The notes under the pieces were generated by a model. That model had not been told where the DNA came from. It searched no databases and saw only the letters and a list, made by a program, of their open reading frames with translations. The position numbers and the translations under genes were made by a program. From Chrysomallon squamiferum (lineage: Eukaryota; Mollusca; Gastropoda; Neomphalida; Peltospiridae), in NCBI GenBank assembly GCA_012295275.1, contig CM022678.1:18317137-18381136 (forward strand): a stretch of DNA of 64,000 bases. The letters run 5' to 3'. Position 1 is the stretch's first letter; each line of letters begins with the position of its first letter. Positions 37,960 to 52,129 of the stretch are shown piece by piece.

Positions 37960-40407
37960 AATACAAACAAGATACTAAATTAAATTAAATTAATGAAATT
38001 AAAAATAAAACACGAGTACAGGAAATACTTTCAGCCGCAAATTAGAATAATCCCAGCTAACTTGAAAGTGAAGGCGGTTTCTAAAATAGACTCATTAACA
38101 AAATGACTTACCGTTTAATTGCTGATGTCATACTGACTTCACATAAATATATACATACTGCTACAGCAACAGCACTACTTTACTCCTACTAGTGCTAGTA
38201 CCATCACTAGTACGAGTACTACTACTACTACTACACTGCTACTACTATTAGAACTCTGCTACCACCTCTACTGCCACGATTGCAATAACAACGGCTACTA
38301 CTACTGCAGTTACAAAACGCACAACATCAACTACTGTTACTCTTACATTATTATTACTGCTACTGTTAAAGTGACGGATAACTACAACAACTACTACTAC
38401 TGCAACATTGACTACAACGACATAACCATTAAAATAGCAACACCATAACGACAGCAGATGAACAACAACAGCGATGCCTGTTATCTACATTGAAAACGAC
38501 CGCTTTAACTACTACAACAACGTCAACAACAGCTACTTTGCTGCTAACTTAACAACTAATAATACCGTCATCACTACACAGTGATAGCGACAACACCTAC
38601 GATTGTTCTATTACTACAACCATGTCGACAGTAAAACTATTCCCTTTAAGAAAACTTCTGTCTTCTGTAACCGTTGATGTCATTGTTGATCATTCTATCG
38701 CAGTAGTTTTCAGAACTACATCCATCTGTCGACATTTTTAGAAATTGTTGCATGATCTAAAAATAAATAGTGAGGTGGAAAAAGATGTGGGAGGAAAGAA
38801 CATCAAGAAACAAAATAAAACAAAACGAAACAAACAAATACCAGTACTGTAATAATAAGAAGAATAAAACTTAGCAAAAATAATATAAATTTGTAAAAAT
38901 ATTTATAATGATTATTATAATAGTAGCAATACAAAAATAAATAATAATGATAATAATTATGAAGTAATACAAATAATGATAAAATGATAATGATGATGAT
39001 TGATTGATACAATAATAATAATAATAATGATGATGATCATCTTTTTCATCATCGCCCGAGAAAATTTAATTTTCTCTGTTCTCCTCTTTCTATTATTTTG
39101 TTCTTTCACCTTTTTTATCATTTTTCAAAAGTCTTTTTTTTTTTCATTTATTTATTCATTCATTTCTTTTTCTTTTCATTTGGCTGTGACAAATGCAAAA
39201 TGTTATTTACTATTTAGAACATTTCTACAGAGATAAATGGTTGTCTGTTAAATTGTCGTCTGCTACAAAAAAATATAATAATAATAATGATAAAAATAAA
39301 TTTTAAAAAACAAAAAGAAATAAAAAATAAAATAAAAATTATGCAAGAAAAGAAAGAAAATAATAACAAGAAGGAAAACAGAACACATATATATATATAT
39401 ATAAATAAATACATTTAATGTAATTTAAATGAATGGCGAATACATGGACAAAATAAGTTATAATTGATGCAATTTGAATACCAAAACGAGATGATTATCT
39501 GAAGGGAAACAACCTGTTTTACGGTGGACGAGTTAACGAGTTATCTCCTTCCAGTCTGTTATCTCAGCACGTTGATAGCTAAGCAATGTGGATAGAGGGC
39601 GTCATTCAGTGCAAGCGATCAGAGTAATTAGTTAGCATAAATAAAATAGTTGTATTGTGCAGTAAGCCTTCGTTAAGTGATGCAATGTGACGTACAATGT
39701 TAATAAATTGTCTTTATAAAATGCCAGTACGTATATAAATACATATATTTAGTATTTCTTAATTAAGGTAGATCATTTTGACCTCAGTCGTTTTAAAATT
39801 ACCTTACCGAAGCTGTAAAAGTGTATTCATACACATATATACATACTGCCATACATACATACACACATTCATATGTACATATATACATACACACACACAT
39901 ACATAGATACATATGCATATACAAACACTGTTGTAAAGAATTATCATCAGTCTTTCGTCATTAACACATTCTTTTAAAATCATCTAATATATTTACCCCA
40001 AAGTAAAGTGGACAAATAATCAGGAAGTAAACAAACAACACATTAACTTTAGTAGTTGCTGTAGTAGTAGTAGTAGTGGTGGTAGTAGTAGTAGTAATGA
40101 TAATGACGATAATCTTTAAAACAGCAGGAATTACAAAAGCTCGTAAATAAATAAATAAATAAATAAACAAGCAAAACAAACAAACAGTCAAATAAATAAA
40201 AATAGAAAAACAAATCATAAAAACAATAATAATAAGGAAAAACAATAATAATAATATTAATGAAAAAAGGTTTCGAGTAATTATATTATTAAAATAATCT
40301 TAATACAACCACAGTGGAAGGCAATACATTTTCTCATCCATTTCTTTCTAATTTTTTCTTTTCATTATGCTCTGATACGCCTCGCTGAAAACTTGCACCG
40401 TCTTGGT

Positions 40408-40690
40408 CACTGGTTTTCAACCTTTTTCATACCGCGACCCCTTAAGAGTAACTCAATATGACCGAGGACCCTTTAAACATTTTGGTTGAATAATATCTAG
40501 AGTTACAATATTTTCATCAATCAAAGACAGTACAAAGGAACCTATATTCAATATATTGGGTCCCAGACCTATCTGTACGTTTTTTTGTTTATCCCTCCTT
40601 CAAGTCAAACTGGAATTAGTTAAAACACACCCCTCGCTTCAGGGAATGATCTCTCGACCCTATGTGGTCTAGGTGTTATAAATACACCTA
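40408..40690 (+). mobile_element. hAT-like transposon end, copy 2
   Basis: Duplicate of 25826-26110 carried along with the segmental duplication, not an independent insertion. The flanks match as well. Confidence 0.4.
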
Positions 40691-42000
40691 ACAATAGCAT
40701 TAATATCTTTTGTTGTTATCGTTTAACTTGACTTAATAATAACAATAACAATAATAATGATGATGATGATGAAGATGATAATAATAAGGATGATGATGAT
40801 GATGATAATAATATCTACAACAACAAAACAACAAATAAATAAAAGAGAAAAGAGAAGAAAGAAATAAATGTCTTACAGTTTGGTAATAGTAACAATGACG
40901 TTAATGCTTGTAGTGGTAATAGCACAAATAACAATAGCTGTTGTTCTAGTGGTAGTAGTAGTAATAGTAGCAGTAGAAGCAGAACATGTAATTGTAGATG
41001 AAGTAGCAGTATAATAGTAGTAGCAATGAATGTTGTAGAAGTTGTAATAGTGGCAGTAGTTATTATAATAGAAATATTTGCGGTAATAGTAATAATAATT
41101 GTAATAGTTGTAGAGTAAAAAAATTGCATGGTAGAGAGTTTAAAAGTAATATTAATTGCTTAAGTTATTGGACTACTTGGAGTAACATAATAATATTTAC
41201 AATAATAATAGTACATCTGTTAGTAGTGCTAGTAGTAATACAAGTAATATTAACAAACTGAATATAGTGTTAGTAGAAGCAGTAAAAATATTAATGTTAA
41301 CAGTAGTAATAATAATTAAAATGGTAATATACGAAATAATACAAGTAGTAGTAGTATTTGTTACATTATAGTAACAGTTGTAATAAAAATAGTGTCATAC
41401 AGATTTACTTTGTGTTTTAAGTAAAGGTTCAGCCTGCATTCAGAAATCGGTCCCACGTTTGCCGAATTGTGGCAGCTGTAAAACTAAAAAAAAATATTAG
41501 CATCAGCAGTTGCGATGTGATAGTGATAACAGCAGTAGCTTTTGGTATGTTGTCATACGATCTGCAGTGGTAGTGCAATAGTACAAAAGTGACGTAGATA
41601 AAGTAGCTGCATTGATATTAGTATTAAAGTTATTAGCTGTTGTGCTAATGCAAGTATTCTAGCTGCATTTCCGAGTTCATTTAACCACAAAAGATGTTTG
41701 CTATAAACAGGCAGCAATTAAAAACATCGTCGATATTTTCATCACAGATTTAAGTGATACTGTACAGTACAATCCAGAAACAGGCTTCTCTAAACGCGTT
41801 CAAAAATTGGTCAGTTATACTGAAATCTTTAGCGTTTAGATCAATTGTGTTTAAACGTAAGATCAGACACTCTGGTAAATGACGTAAAACAGTAAACATC
41901 AAAATTCATTGTAATGACACAAGAGAGTTACGTAAGTCTGCCTGTAACGTCACCGATATACTTTTCTGACGTCATTTCATAGAAAGATTGGAAACAGTTT

Positions 42001-42247
42001 TTAGTGAAGTTAACACTGAGTGTTTTCAAGTAAGGGTTTTCGTTGATAAAAGACCCAAGGCTGCAGCTGTGTTGACGTTGGAACGGGAAAAGACACAAGA
42101 TGACATTGTTGTGTTGTGTTTAAGTAATTGAATCAAAACAAGTAGGACTGCCGTTACACATCAGTGAACACTGCTGTTTTGTAAATCTTCCTTCTATCTG
42201 AGCAGACGGCGAAAACATCAGTCCAAAGTTTCCGTGAAAAGTAGAAG
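42001..42247 (-). pseudogene. Copy C exon 4, frameshifted
   Basis: 247 bp instead of 248. A lost base near 42134 turns PTCFGFNY into PTCFDSIT and a stop. The acceptor CTGCTCAG is intact. Confidence 0.75.
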
Positions 42248-42800
42248 CTGAGCAGGAAGAATAAAAGTACAAAATAATTAAACAAGAACAGCAAAAAACA
42301 GATAAAACAACATAAAACAGCAATAAAACCAAAAACAATAAAATCAAATAAAAAATTAAATTATACTAAACAACAACAAAGAGACAATTAAAAAAAACAA
42401 CGAAAAACAACAAAAAAAAAAAAAAAAAGAGTAAGAAACAATAAAAAAAAATAAAATAAAATAAAAAATAAAAATAAAAAAAGAGAAAGAAACAAAAAAC
42501 ATACAGACACGAAACAAAATAATGATCTATATACTAATTAAACAAAACAAACAAACAAACGGAAACAAATAAATTAATTACAAAAATGTATATGAAATAA
42601 TAATAAAATAAAACACTATCATACACGCACAAGCACAAATATAAAATAAAATAAAAATAGGTAATTAAACAAAACACCAGTAAAATAAGATAATACATTA
42701 TATTATAAAATAACAAGCAAACAAAACAATTAAATCTTCTGAGTTATAAAAGCCTTTTCTTTTCTTTTTTATATTTTAGTCTTTAAATAATAAAACTCAC

Positions 42801-43010
42801 CAGAATATTTGGCGTCACAACCAAACACCATCACTTCACAAAGCGTTAGAACACCTTGAGGAAGAAATATTTTTACGTATCGCAGGTGTTACGTTGTCGC
42901 AGTGAAGAGAGATTGTCTCCCCGTTTGCCACTGGTTCAGTGTAAGTGATACACACACTGGGGCGCTGTTTTCAACGTACGTGAATATAGTGAAGTTTCGT
43001 AATCTGTCGC
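42801..43010 (-). pseudogene. Copy C exon 3, two small deletions
   Basis: 210 bp instead of 213. One G is missing in the GGGG run near 42960 and two bases near 42880. The ends match copy A, but the middle carries five B-type diagnostic bases, which points to gene conversion. Confidence 0.75.
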
Positions 43011-43455
43011 CTGATGTAAGGTAGAAGACATAAAATAAAATAAATAAATATTCAAATAATAAATAAATAAAAAACTAAATAAATAAATTGATAAAACGAA
43101 TACTGCTACTACTGGTGCTGTGACCGAAATAATAGGCATTTATTCTCAAACTATGTTATTTGATTTTCATACTGTATTATTAGGAAAAAACTATGAAAAT
43201 CTCTAAATCAAGTGTTTATTTATTTTATGTTTAAACTTTCTGGTGACTGTCAGCCTCAGTTAGAAGCACATAACACTAAGTATGTTGGATGTTTCTTCAT
43301 AATTGATATTTGTACTTTAACACTTTAATAGTAGCAAAGGTTGAGGTTCAGTTACAAAATTGATTTACTCGTTTTATACACATACACACACAAACAATAT
43401 ATATATATATATATATATAATAAGAAGAAAAATAATAACAATAATTCATACGTTT

Positions 43456-43498
<43 letters not shown>

Positions 43499-43546
43499 TA
43501 ATAATAATAATAATAAAAAGAAACTTTATTGTTAGTAAAGACTTAC

Positions 43547-43780
43547 CACAGCAGTCTCCACGGTTGACAATAGAAATCGTCTGAATGAAATAAAACCCGA
43601 GCAAGTCTACCTCCCACCATTGGTTGTGAGAGTAGCGTGTGTGGGTACATGACCAGGACATATAATTTGGATTTGTGATGCCGTCCACGGCGTATTCAGA
43701 CAAAGCAAGAAAGTTTCGATAATAAAACGACGACGACTGTTGTGTTGGTTTTCTTAAAGCCAGATTAGTCGATCCAAAAG
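43547..43780 (-). CDS. Copy C exon 2 (fucose-binding half)
   Basis: 234 bp, open, with the same splice sites as copy A. Substitutions cluster in the loop after QQSSSF (YYRNFLALSEY versus PDRNFIAFSEY in copy A). The sugar-binding residues are unchanged. Confidence 0.85.
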
Positions 43781-44297
43781 CTAAAGAAATCAAACAAACA
43801 AACCAAAAAATAAAAATACAATTTTAAATAATAAAAAGATAAACAATAAATAAAATAAAAATGCGTAAATTGGTTTTTAATGTTTTTTTGAAAAGTAAGA
43901 AAAGGATAATAAAATAAAATAAATAAAAAATAAAAATAAAATGAAATATAAGAAAACATAAATGAATAAGTAAATAAATGAATGAATAAAAGTAGAAAAA
44001 ATAACAAAAAAGAAAAAAGAAAGAACAGTAATTAGTAATTAAATATAATTATGTAACAGAAAAAATAAAATATAAATAAAAACAGAATAAATTAGAAGTA
44101 GCATTAATAATTAATAATATAGACAACAGTAGTAGCTGTGGAAGTAGTAATAGTAATATTAGTAATATTAGTAGTAGTAACTGTAAAACAGTCTAGGAAG
44201 TGGTAGTATTATAGTATTAGTATTAGTGATAATTACAATAATGGTAGTAGTAGTAGTAGTAGCAGCAGCAGAAGCAGTTGTAGTATTAAGTGTATCA

Positions 44298-44301
<4 letters not shown>

Positions 44302-44373
<72 letters not shown>
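44302..44373. repeat. (GA)n in intron 1 of copy C
   Basis: About 72 bp of GA beside the exon 1 donor, orthologous in position to 29971-30060. Confidence 0.95.
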
Positions 44374-44376
<3 letters not shown>

Positions 44377-44395
44377 TTCAAGGTTTATTTCTTAC

Positions 44396-44456
44396 CGTAA
44401 ATGAAGAAAGTACAGGCCCAGGCTGTTAACAATTTGAACGAGAAAAAATCCTTCAT
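44396..44456 (-). CDS. Copy C exon 1 (signal peptide)
   Basis: 61 bp, the same peptide as copy A, with donor G|GTAAGAA at the same place. Confidence 0.8.
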
Positions 44457-47400
44457 TTCCTTCTGTCTTTGCTTGTTGTCAACGTGAATAAAACTCCACT
44501 GACTAAATTTTTATTTTAAACTGTATTTCAGTGACAACTGAATAATTAAATACTGAAACGATTCAGATCACTGGCTCATACGACGATTTTGTTGTAGGAA
44601 AATGTAAATAAGCTTATAAATTTATTATGCTCTTATTATTATATACAACTGGGAGAACAAATTACGAAATTCACCCTTTCCTTCACAGAATATTTGTCAG
44701 AAGGGATTCGGAAATCAATATACAACCTAAAATAAAAGAACAAATAAAAGATTGAGTTATCAGCCGAAGATTCAGTTACTATTTTCGCAGATAGCACGGT
44801 TACCTGATGTTTTGTTGGATCAAAAAAATCACTAGACTACTATTACAATGCTTGATTTGTTTATAACACAGCTGAGCAAGAAGTCATGAATATTTGAAAT
44901 GTTTTTTTTAATCCAATGTACTTTCTCTATTGATTTTGGCTATCTCTTTTATATTAAAACTACGCAACAGCAACATTAATCAGATACGTAGCGATTTACT
45001 GAGACCAGCATAACCACCTACCTAGTTTCCCAGCATGTTTTTGCTATTTGACAAAATAATATATGCGTATTTTTCTTTCATCTCTGAATGTCTGATGTTT
45101 TCAAACAGTGGAGAATGAAACGGCAAACGCAAGGAGGCAATGGAACCGTGAATTAAAATATTTTATTTAGAATTAAGGATAGTCCACTCTGATAAATGAA
45201 ACAGGTAAAACCTACTACTTTATTTGTTGGACTGTTCTGTCCAAGAGCACAAAAATATGTTTTTTAAGAATCATCTATTAAACAGCCTGTTATATAACAC
45301 AGCGTGAAAAATCTCAATGGATTCCTGAAATAATAATTACTCCATATTAAGCTGCTTTTCTATTATCCCTAAACAACAAAACAAAGACGATATTCATGTC
45401 AATACTAAAATTTATTTCGTATTCAAAATAGATGAAACATTCTTTTACTTCACGGAATTTTTCTTTTTTTATAAAGTAGTAATAACATATTATACAAATA
45501 ACAGTTACTGATATAAAAAGACTGCATATTATGAAATTAATGAACATGTTCTGTACTCACGTTCTGTAATCAAATAAAATAAAGTAAGTAAATAAATATC
45601 AAAATAGAAATTATAATAATAATAAAAAGAAAGAAGTCATGATGAATAAAATTATTATGATAAACCTTTTTTTTTTTCTTGTTATTTCTTTATGTGTTAT
45701 AATTATTTTCTTTAACTTATATTTCGTCGTCATCATCAACATTATTAATATGATCTTTATTTTGTCGTTCTGAAAGTCAGTAAATTGTGAAATAACGATT
45801 ATGACAAAAATATGAATCAAGTTATATTTATGACGTCATACTTTGCAATGGTAGAACCATAATTTTAAATGCTTCGTTGATGAACAGATCATATATAACT
45901 AGTCAACACATGCACATACACACACACACAGAAAGAACAAATCAAGCCTTGAGACTTCGGATAAACTTCAGTAACAGAATCAAAAGAGTGGCAAGTGACG
46001 TACAATGTTTATGACGTCATACATTATAACAGTCAGAATCCTAGGTCAACTAGGAAAGAGACACACAGAACACAAGACATACTAACGTGTTTGAACTGTA
46101 TAACAGGTCTCGTACGATGTTTATGTCGTCGCATATTACAAAATACGGATGTTCTAAATAGATAAATAAGAGGCAGAATTATATTCTAAACGTGTTTAAA
46201 AGCGAAAACATCTGACTATTTTAGAAACCTCCACAATTAAAAAGATATATAAAACTACAGATTCAATGACGAGAAATGTTAACAGAACAAGGAAAATAAA
46301 ACGGTAGCAAGGTCGCAGAGCCAAAAAAAACAAACAAAGAACAATAATAAAAAAAGAAAAAAGAAAAAACAGAAACAACAACACTAAAACCAAAAAACAA
46401 CACAAAACATCAGGCATGGAGAGAGAAAACAATATTTATTATTATTATTATACAACTGTATTTTTTAAAACACAGAAATAAATAAGATTGAGATTACCTA
46501 ATTTGATCACTCGTATTTGGATTCTTGAATAGAAACGAAACAGATATACTTCGAGTCAGACAATGAAGTAAACCTTTTAGAAGGTAACTAATGAAAATAA
46601 TGACTGTATAGATTAACAAAGCATGCCCAAGATATTGAAAATATATAGAAAATATAACTGTTAACCTTATTCAAAAATTACAAAACCATTAAACATTTCA
46701 ACACCATTAAACATTTGAACACCATAACGACAGGAGATAAACAGCAACAACAATACCTGTTATCTACACTGTAAATAATAATTACTACTTCTACAACTAC
46801 TACAACAACTTCAATAACAACTACTGGTGCTGCTGATAACTTAACAACAACTAATAATACCGCCATCTCTACATATTATAGAGACAAACATTGACAACAA
46901 CTACAGTTGTTGCTACTACTACTACTACAACCATGTCGACAGTAAAACTATTCTCTTTAAGAAAAATGTCTTTCTGTAAAGTGCTGATGTCATTGTTGAC
47001 TCTATTCTGTCGCAGTTTTCAGAACCGCTAATTCATCTGTCGACATTTTAGAAATTGCTGCGCGATCTAATAATAAATAGGTGAGGTGGAAAAAGATGTG
47101 GGAGTAAAAGAAAATATTAAGAGAACAAAAACAAAAACAGAAACAAAACAAAACAAATAGCAGTACTAACAGTAAGAAGAACAAAACAAAGAACAGCAAC
47201 AACAACAACAACAACAAAAAAAAAAATAATAATAATAATAAATTTAATAAAATAATTATTAGTTGTGGGGTTAATGTTTTTACTCTTAGCTGCATTTCCG
47301 AGTTCATTTAACCACAAAAGACGTTTGCTATAATCAGGCAGCAATTAAAACCATCTTCGATATTTTCATCACAGATTTACGTGATGCTGTACGAGTATAA

Positions 47401-47627
47401 TCCAGAAACACGTTTTTCAACGCGTTCAAAAAATTGGTCAGTTATTCTGAAATCTTTAGCGTTGAGATCAGTTGTGTTTAAAGGTAAGATCAGACAGTCT
47501 GGGTAAATGACGTAAAACAGTAAAGATCAAAATTCATTGTAATGATAGAAGAGAGTTACGTAACTCTGCATACAACGTCACCAATATACTTTTCTGACGT
47601 CATTTCATAGAAAGATCAGAAACAGTT
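44457..47627. other. Intergenic region between copies C and D
   Basis: The first 1.6 kb match the A-B interval. About 46070-46920 is additional sequence absent from A-B. From about 46920 it matches the Q-end/B-type junction. No gene was recognised. The longest frames are low-complexity. Confidence 0.6.
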
Positions 47628-47876
47628 TTAGTGAAATGAACATTGAGTTTTTTCAAGTAAGGGTTTTCGTTGATAAAAGATCCAAGGCTGTAGCTGACTT
47701 GACGTTGGAACGGGAAAAAGACACAAGATGACACTGTTGTGTTGTGTTTAAGTAATTGAATCCAAAACAAGTAGGACTGCCGTTACAGATCAATGAACAC
47801 TGCTGTTTTGTAAATCTTCCTTCTATCTGAGCAGACGGCGAAAACATCAGTCCAAAGTTTCCATGAAATGTAGAAG
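47628..47876 (-). pseudogene. Copy D exon 4, one-base insertion
   Basis: 249 bp instead of 248. Sequence up to HLVSF reads normally and then shifts. Otherwise it is almost identical to copy E exon 4. Confidence 0.75.
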
Positions 47877-48466
47877 CTGATGGGGAAAAAATTTGAAAGT
47901 TTAAAATCCTCCATAAACAACAACAGCAAAACAGATAAAAGAATAAAAACAGCATCACCAAAAACAACAAAATCAAATAAGAATTTAATTATTTTTAAAC
48001 AACAATACACAGGCAAATAAAAAGACAAAACAAGAACAGTAACAGCAACAAGAAATAAAACCGAAAACAAACAAAAATTCAAGAAAGAGAAAGAAACAAC
48101 AAAAACATACAGAATCAAAACAAAATAATGTTTCTACACTAATTAAATAAACAAACAAACAAACAAAAACAAAAATTGATTAATTACAAATAATTTAAAT
48201 GAAATAATTATAAAATAAAACACTCACTCACACACACACATGCACAAATATATAAAAAAAAAAAATAATAATAAAAAAAAAAAACCCCAAAACACCAGTA
48301 AAATAAGATAATACATTTCACAATAAAAATAACAAGAAAACAAATCATCAAAAAGTGGAATGTTAACCGCTAACATTTAAAAAGATACATGAGCAATTAA
48401 ATCTTATGAGTTATAAAAACCTTTTCTTTTCTTTTTATAATTTAGTCTTTAAATAATAAAACTCAC

Positions 48467-48679
48467 AGGAATATTTGGCGTCACAACCAAACACCATCAC
48501 TTCACAAAGCGTTAGAAAACCTTGAGGAAGAAATATTTTTACGTATCTCGCAGGTGTTACGTTGTCGCAGTGAAGAGAGATTGTCTCCCCGTTTGCCACT
48601 GGTTCAGTGTAAGTGATACACTCACTGGGGGCGCTGTTTTCAACGTACGTGAATATAGTGAAGTTTCGTAATCTGTCGC
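48467..48679 (-). CDS. Copy D exon 3 (second half of the F-type domain)
   Basis: 213 bp, open, with B-type residues (CDNVTP, FLPQGF). It differs from copy B by a single noticed base. Confidence 0.75.
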
Positions 48680-49331
48680 CTGATGTAAAGAAGTAGAAGA
48701 AAAGTAGAAGACATAAAATAAAATAAATAAATAAAAACACAAATACATAAATAAATAAATAAATAAATTGATAAACCGAATATTACTTCTTCTGCTACTA
48801 GTACTACCACTACGACTACTGCTCGTGTTTCTGCTACCAATACTAGTACTGACACTACTACTAATACTACTATTACTAATATTGTTACTACGACAACTAC
48901 TACTGTTACTGCAACTGCAACTACTACTGCTACCACTACTACTAACAATAATATAGAGATACTAGTATTAATATTAATATTAAAACTACAGCTAATGTTT
49001 CTTTTATTTTCATTAATATTTCTATGACCGACGTAACAGGCATTTATTCTCAGACTATGTTATTTCATTATCATACTTGTATTATTAGGAAAAAGTATAT
49101 AAACACTCTAAATCAAGTGTTTATTTATTTTATGTTTAATCTTTATACTGATTGTGAGCCTCAGTTAGAACCACATAACACTAAGTATGTTGGATATTTC
49201 TTCATAATTGATATTAGTAGTTTAAGACTTTAATTGTAGCAAAGGTTGAGGTGCAATTACAAAATAAATTCATTCGTTTTACAAACACGCAAACACACGA
49301 AGATAACTGTATTAAATTATTAAATACATAT

Positions 49332-49429
49332 TTAATATATATAATGAGACAAAGCATTGAAGTTTGCAATCTGCCGCCACGACGACTGTTGTGTTGGTTT
49401 TCTCAAAGCCAGGTTAGTCGCGCTAAAAG
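49332..49429 (-). pseudogene. Copy D truncated exon 2
   Basis: Same deletion as copy B, but with only one copy of the GAGACAAAGC motif that is tandemly repeated in B and E, so the stop comes 15 bp earlier. Confidence 0.8.
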
Positions 49430-49776
49430 CTAAAGGGAAAAAAAAAAAAAAAAAAAAATAATAATAATAAGAAGAAAATAAATTAAATAAAAAAAATTAA
49501 AATGAAATGAAATACAACAAAAAATAAATGAATAAGTTAATAAATGAGATAATAAAAGTAGAAAAAAATAAGAAAAAATTAAAAACGAATCAATGAAACA
49601 AAAGTAATTAGTAAATAAATATAATTATATAACAGTAATAAAAAATGAAAAGACAAAAAGAAATTAGAAGCAGCATTAATGATTAATGATAACGAGTACA
49701 ATAGTAGTTGTGGAAGTAGTTATATTAGTAACAGTAGTAGTAGTAGTGATAACATAGGGAGCGTTAGTAGTTGTAT

Positions 49777-51586
49777 CAGAAATAACAGAAGTAGTAGCAG
49801 TAATAGTAGTAGTTTTCAGAAATAACAGAAGATGTAGTAGTAGCAGTGATAGTAGTAGTTTTCAGAAATAACAGAAGATGTAGTAGTAGCAGTAATAGTA
49901 GTAGTTTTGAGAAATAACAGAAGTAGTAGTAGTAGCAGTAATAGTAGTAGTTTTGAGAAATAACAGAAGATGTAGTAGTAGCAGTAATAGTAGTAGTTTT
50001 GATAAATAACAGAAGATGTAGTAGTAGCAGTAATAGTAGTAGTTTTGATAAATAACAGAAGATGTAGTAGTAGCAGTAATAGTAGTAGTTTTTGAGAAAT
50101 AACAGAAGAAGTATGTAGTAGTAGTAGTTTTTTGATAAAATAATAGTAGTAGTTTTGATAAATAACAGAAGCAAGTTTTAATAGTAGTAGTTTTCAGAAA
50201 TAACAGAAGATGTAGTAGTAGCAGTAATAGTAGTAGTTTTGAGAAATAACAATAGTAGTAGTAGCAGTAATAGTAGTAGTTTTGAGAAATAACAATAGTA
50301 GTAGTAGCAGTAATAGTAGTAGTTTTCAGAAATAACAGAAGATGTAGTAGTAGCAGTAATAGTAGTAGTTTTGAGAAATAACAGAAGATTTTAAGTAGAA
50401 AGTAATAGTAGTAGTTTTGAGAAATAACAGAAGATGTAGTAGTAGCAGTAATAGTAGTAGTTTTGAGAAATAACAGAAGATGTAGTAGTAGCAGTAATAG
50501 TAGTAGTTTTGAGAAATAACAGAAGATGTAGTAGTAGCAGTAATAGTAGTAGTTTTGAGAAATAACAGAAGTAGTAGTAGTAGCAGTAATAGTAGTAGTT
50601 TTGAGAAATAACAGAAGATGTAGTAGTAGCAGTAATAGTAGTAGTTTTGAGAAATAACAGAAGATGTAGTAGTAGCAGTAATAGTAGTAGTTTTGAGAAA
50701 TAACAGAAGATGTAGTAGTAGCAGTAATAGTAGTAGTTTTGAGAAATAACAGAAGATGTAGTAGTAGCAGTAATAGTAGTAGTTTTGAGAAATAACAGAA
50801 GATGTAGTAGTAGCAGTAATAGTAGTAGTTTTGAGAAATAACAGAAGATGTAGTAGTAGCAGTAATAAAGTAGTAGTAGTTTTCAGAAATAACAGAAGAT
50901 GTAGAAGTAGCAGTAATAGTAGTAGTTTTGAGAAATAACAGAAGATGTAGAAGTAGCAGTAATAGTAGTAGTTTGAGAAATAACAGAAGATGTAGTAGTA
51001 GCAGTAATAGTAGTAGTTTTGAGAAATAACAGAAGATGTAGTAGTAAAGTAATAATAGTAGTAGTTTTGAGAAATAACAGAAGATGTGAAAGTAGTAGCA
51101 GTAATAGTAGTAGTTTTGAGAAAACAACAGAAGATGTAGTAGTAGCAGTAATAGTAGTAGTTTTGAGAAATAACAGAAGATGTAGTAGTAGCAGTAATAG
51201 TAGTAGTTTTGAGAAATAACAGAAGATGTAGTAGTAGCAGTAATAGTAGTAGTTTTCAGAAATAACAGAAGATGTAGTAGTAGCAGTAATAGTAGTAGTT
51301 TTGAGAAATAACAGAAGATGTAGTAGTAGCAGTAATAGTAGTAGTTTTGAGAAATAACAGAAGATGTAGTAGTAGCAGTAATAGTAGTAGTTTTCAGAAA
51401 TAACAGAAGATGTAGTAGTAGCAGTAATAGTAGTAGTTTTGAGAAATAACAGAAGATGTAGTAGTAGCAGTAATAGTAGTAGTTTTGAGAAATAACAGAA
51501 GATGTAGTAGTAGCAGTAATAGTAGTAGTTTTGAGAAATAACAGAAGATGTAGTAGTAGCAGTAATAGTAGTAGTTTTGAGAAATA
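49777..51586. repeat. 46-bp minisatellite, array in intron 1 of copy D
   Basis: About 39 units by length. Most link the TAG-rich part to TTTTGAGAAATAAC, with fewer TTTTCAG variants than the copy E array. Spurious frames up to 421 residues run through it. Confidence 0.95.
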
Positions 51587-51638
51587 GTAACAGCAGAAGC
51601 AGTTGTAGTATTAAGCGTATCAGTTTTGGTAGAAGAGT

Positions 51639-52107
<469 letters not shown>

Positions 52108-52129
52108 CTTTTTAAAGTTTATTTCTTAC

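Larger units (their letters stand above)
36648..42000 (+). repeat. Block Q copy 2 and the 3' flank of copy C
   Basis: Collinear with 21811-27424. It carries many small deletions relative to copies 1 and 3, most often in homopolymers and dinucleotides. They are dense near the gap and rarer after about 40800. There is no gene in it. It includes the palindromic element (about 37089-37255), the CRE/TATA cluster (37665-37819), (GA)n at 37906-37957 and the hAT-like fragment at 40408. Confidence 0.8.
42001..44456 (-). pseudogene. F-type lectin/PAN copy C (A-type, four exons, disrupted as assembled)
   Basis: Exons 1 and 2 are intact and include the full H-x26-R-x-D signature (reading RYSHNQWW). Exon 3 has a 1-bp and a 2-bp deletion relative to its paralogues. 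Together they restore length modulo 3, but the shifted stretch meets a TAA. Exon 4 has a 1-bp deletion just after PTCF. A substitution would also end the original frame at NTQC, three residues early. Neighbouring sequence is rich in similar small losses, so some or all of the lesions may be assembly errors. Otherwise this would be a functional F-type lectin of copy A type. Confidence 0.75.

Noticed and set aside
49862-51127. 421-residue minus-strand frame (LLLLLL/TTTITATTT/YYYYC pattern)
   Set aside because: A 46-bp unit is not a multiple of three, so three units cycle through all frames. The open frame is only a property of the minisatellite inside lectin intron 1.
49777-51586. 46-bp direct repeats considered as a CRISPR or a satellite centromere
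   Set aside because: There are no unique spacers. The units are contiguous, sit in an intron, and total under 3 kb per array.
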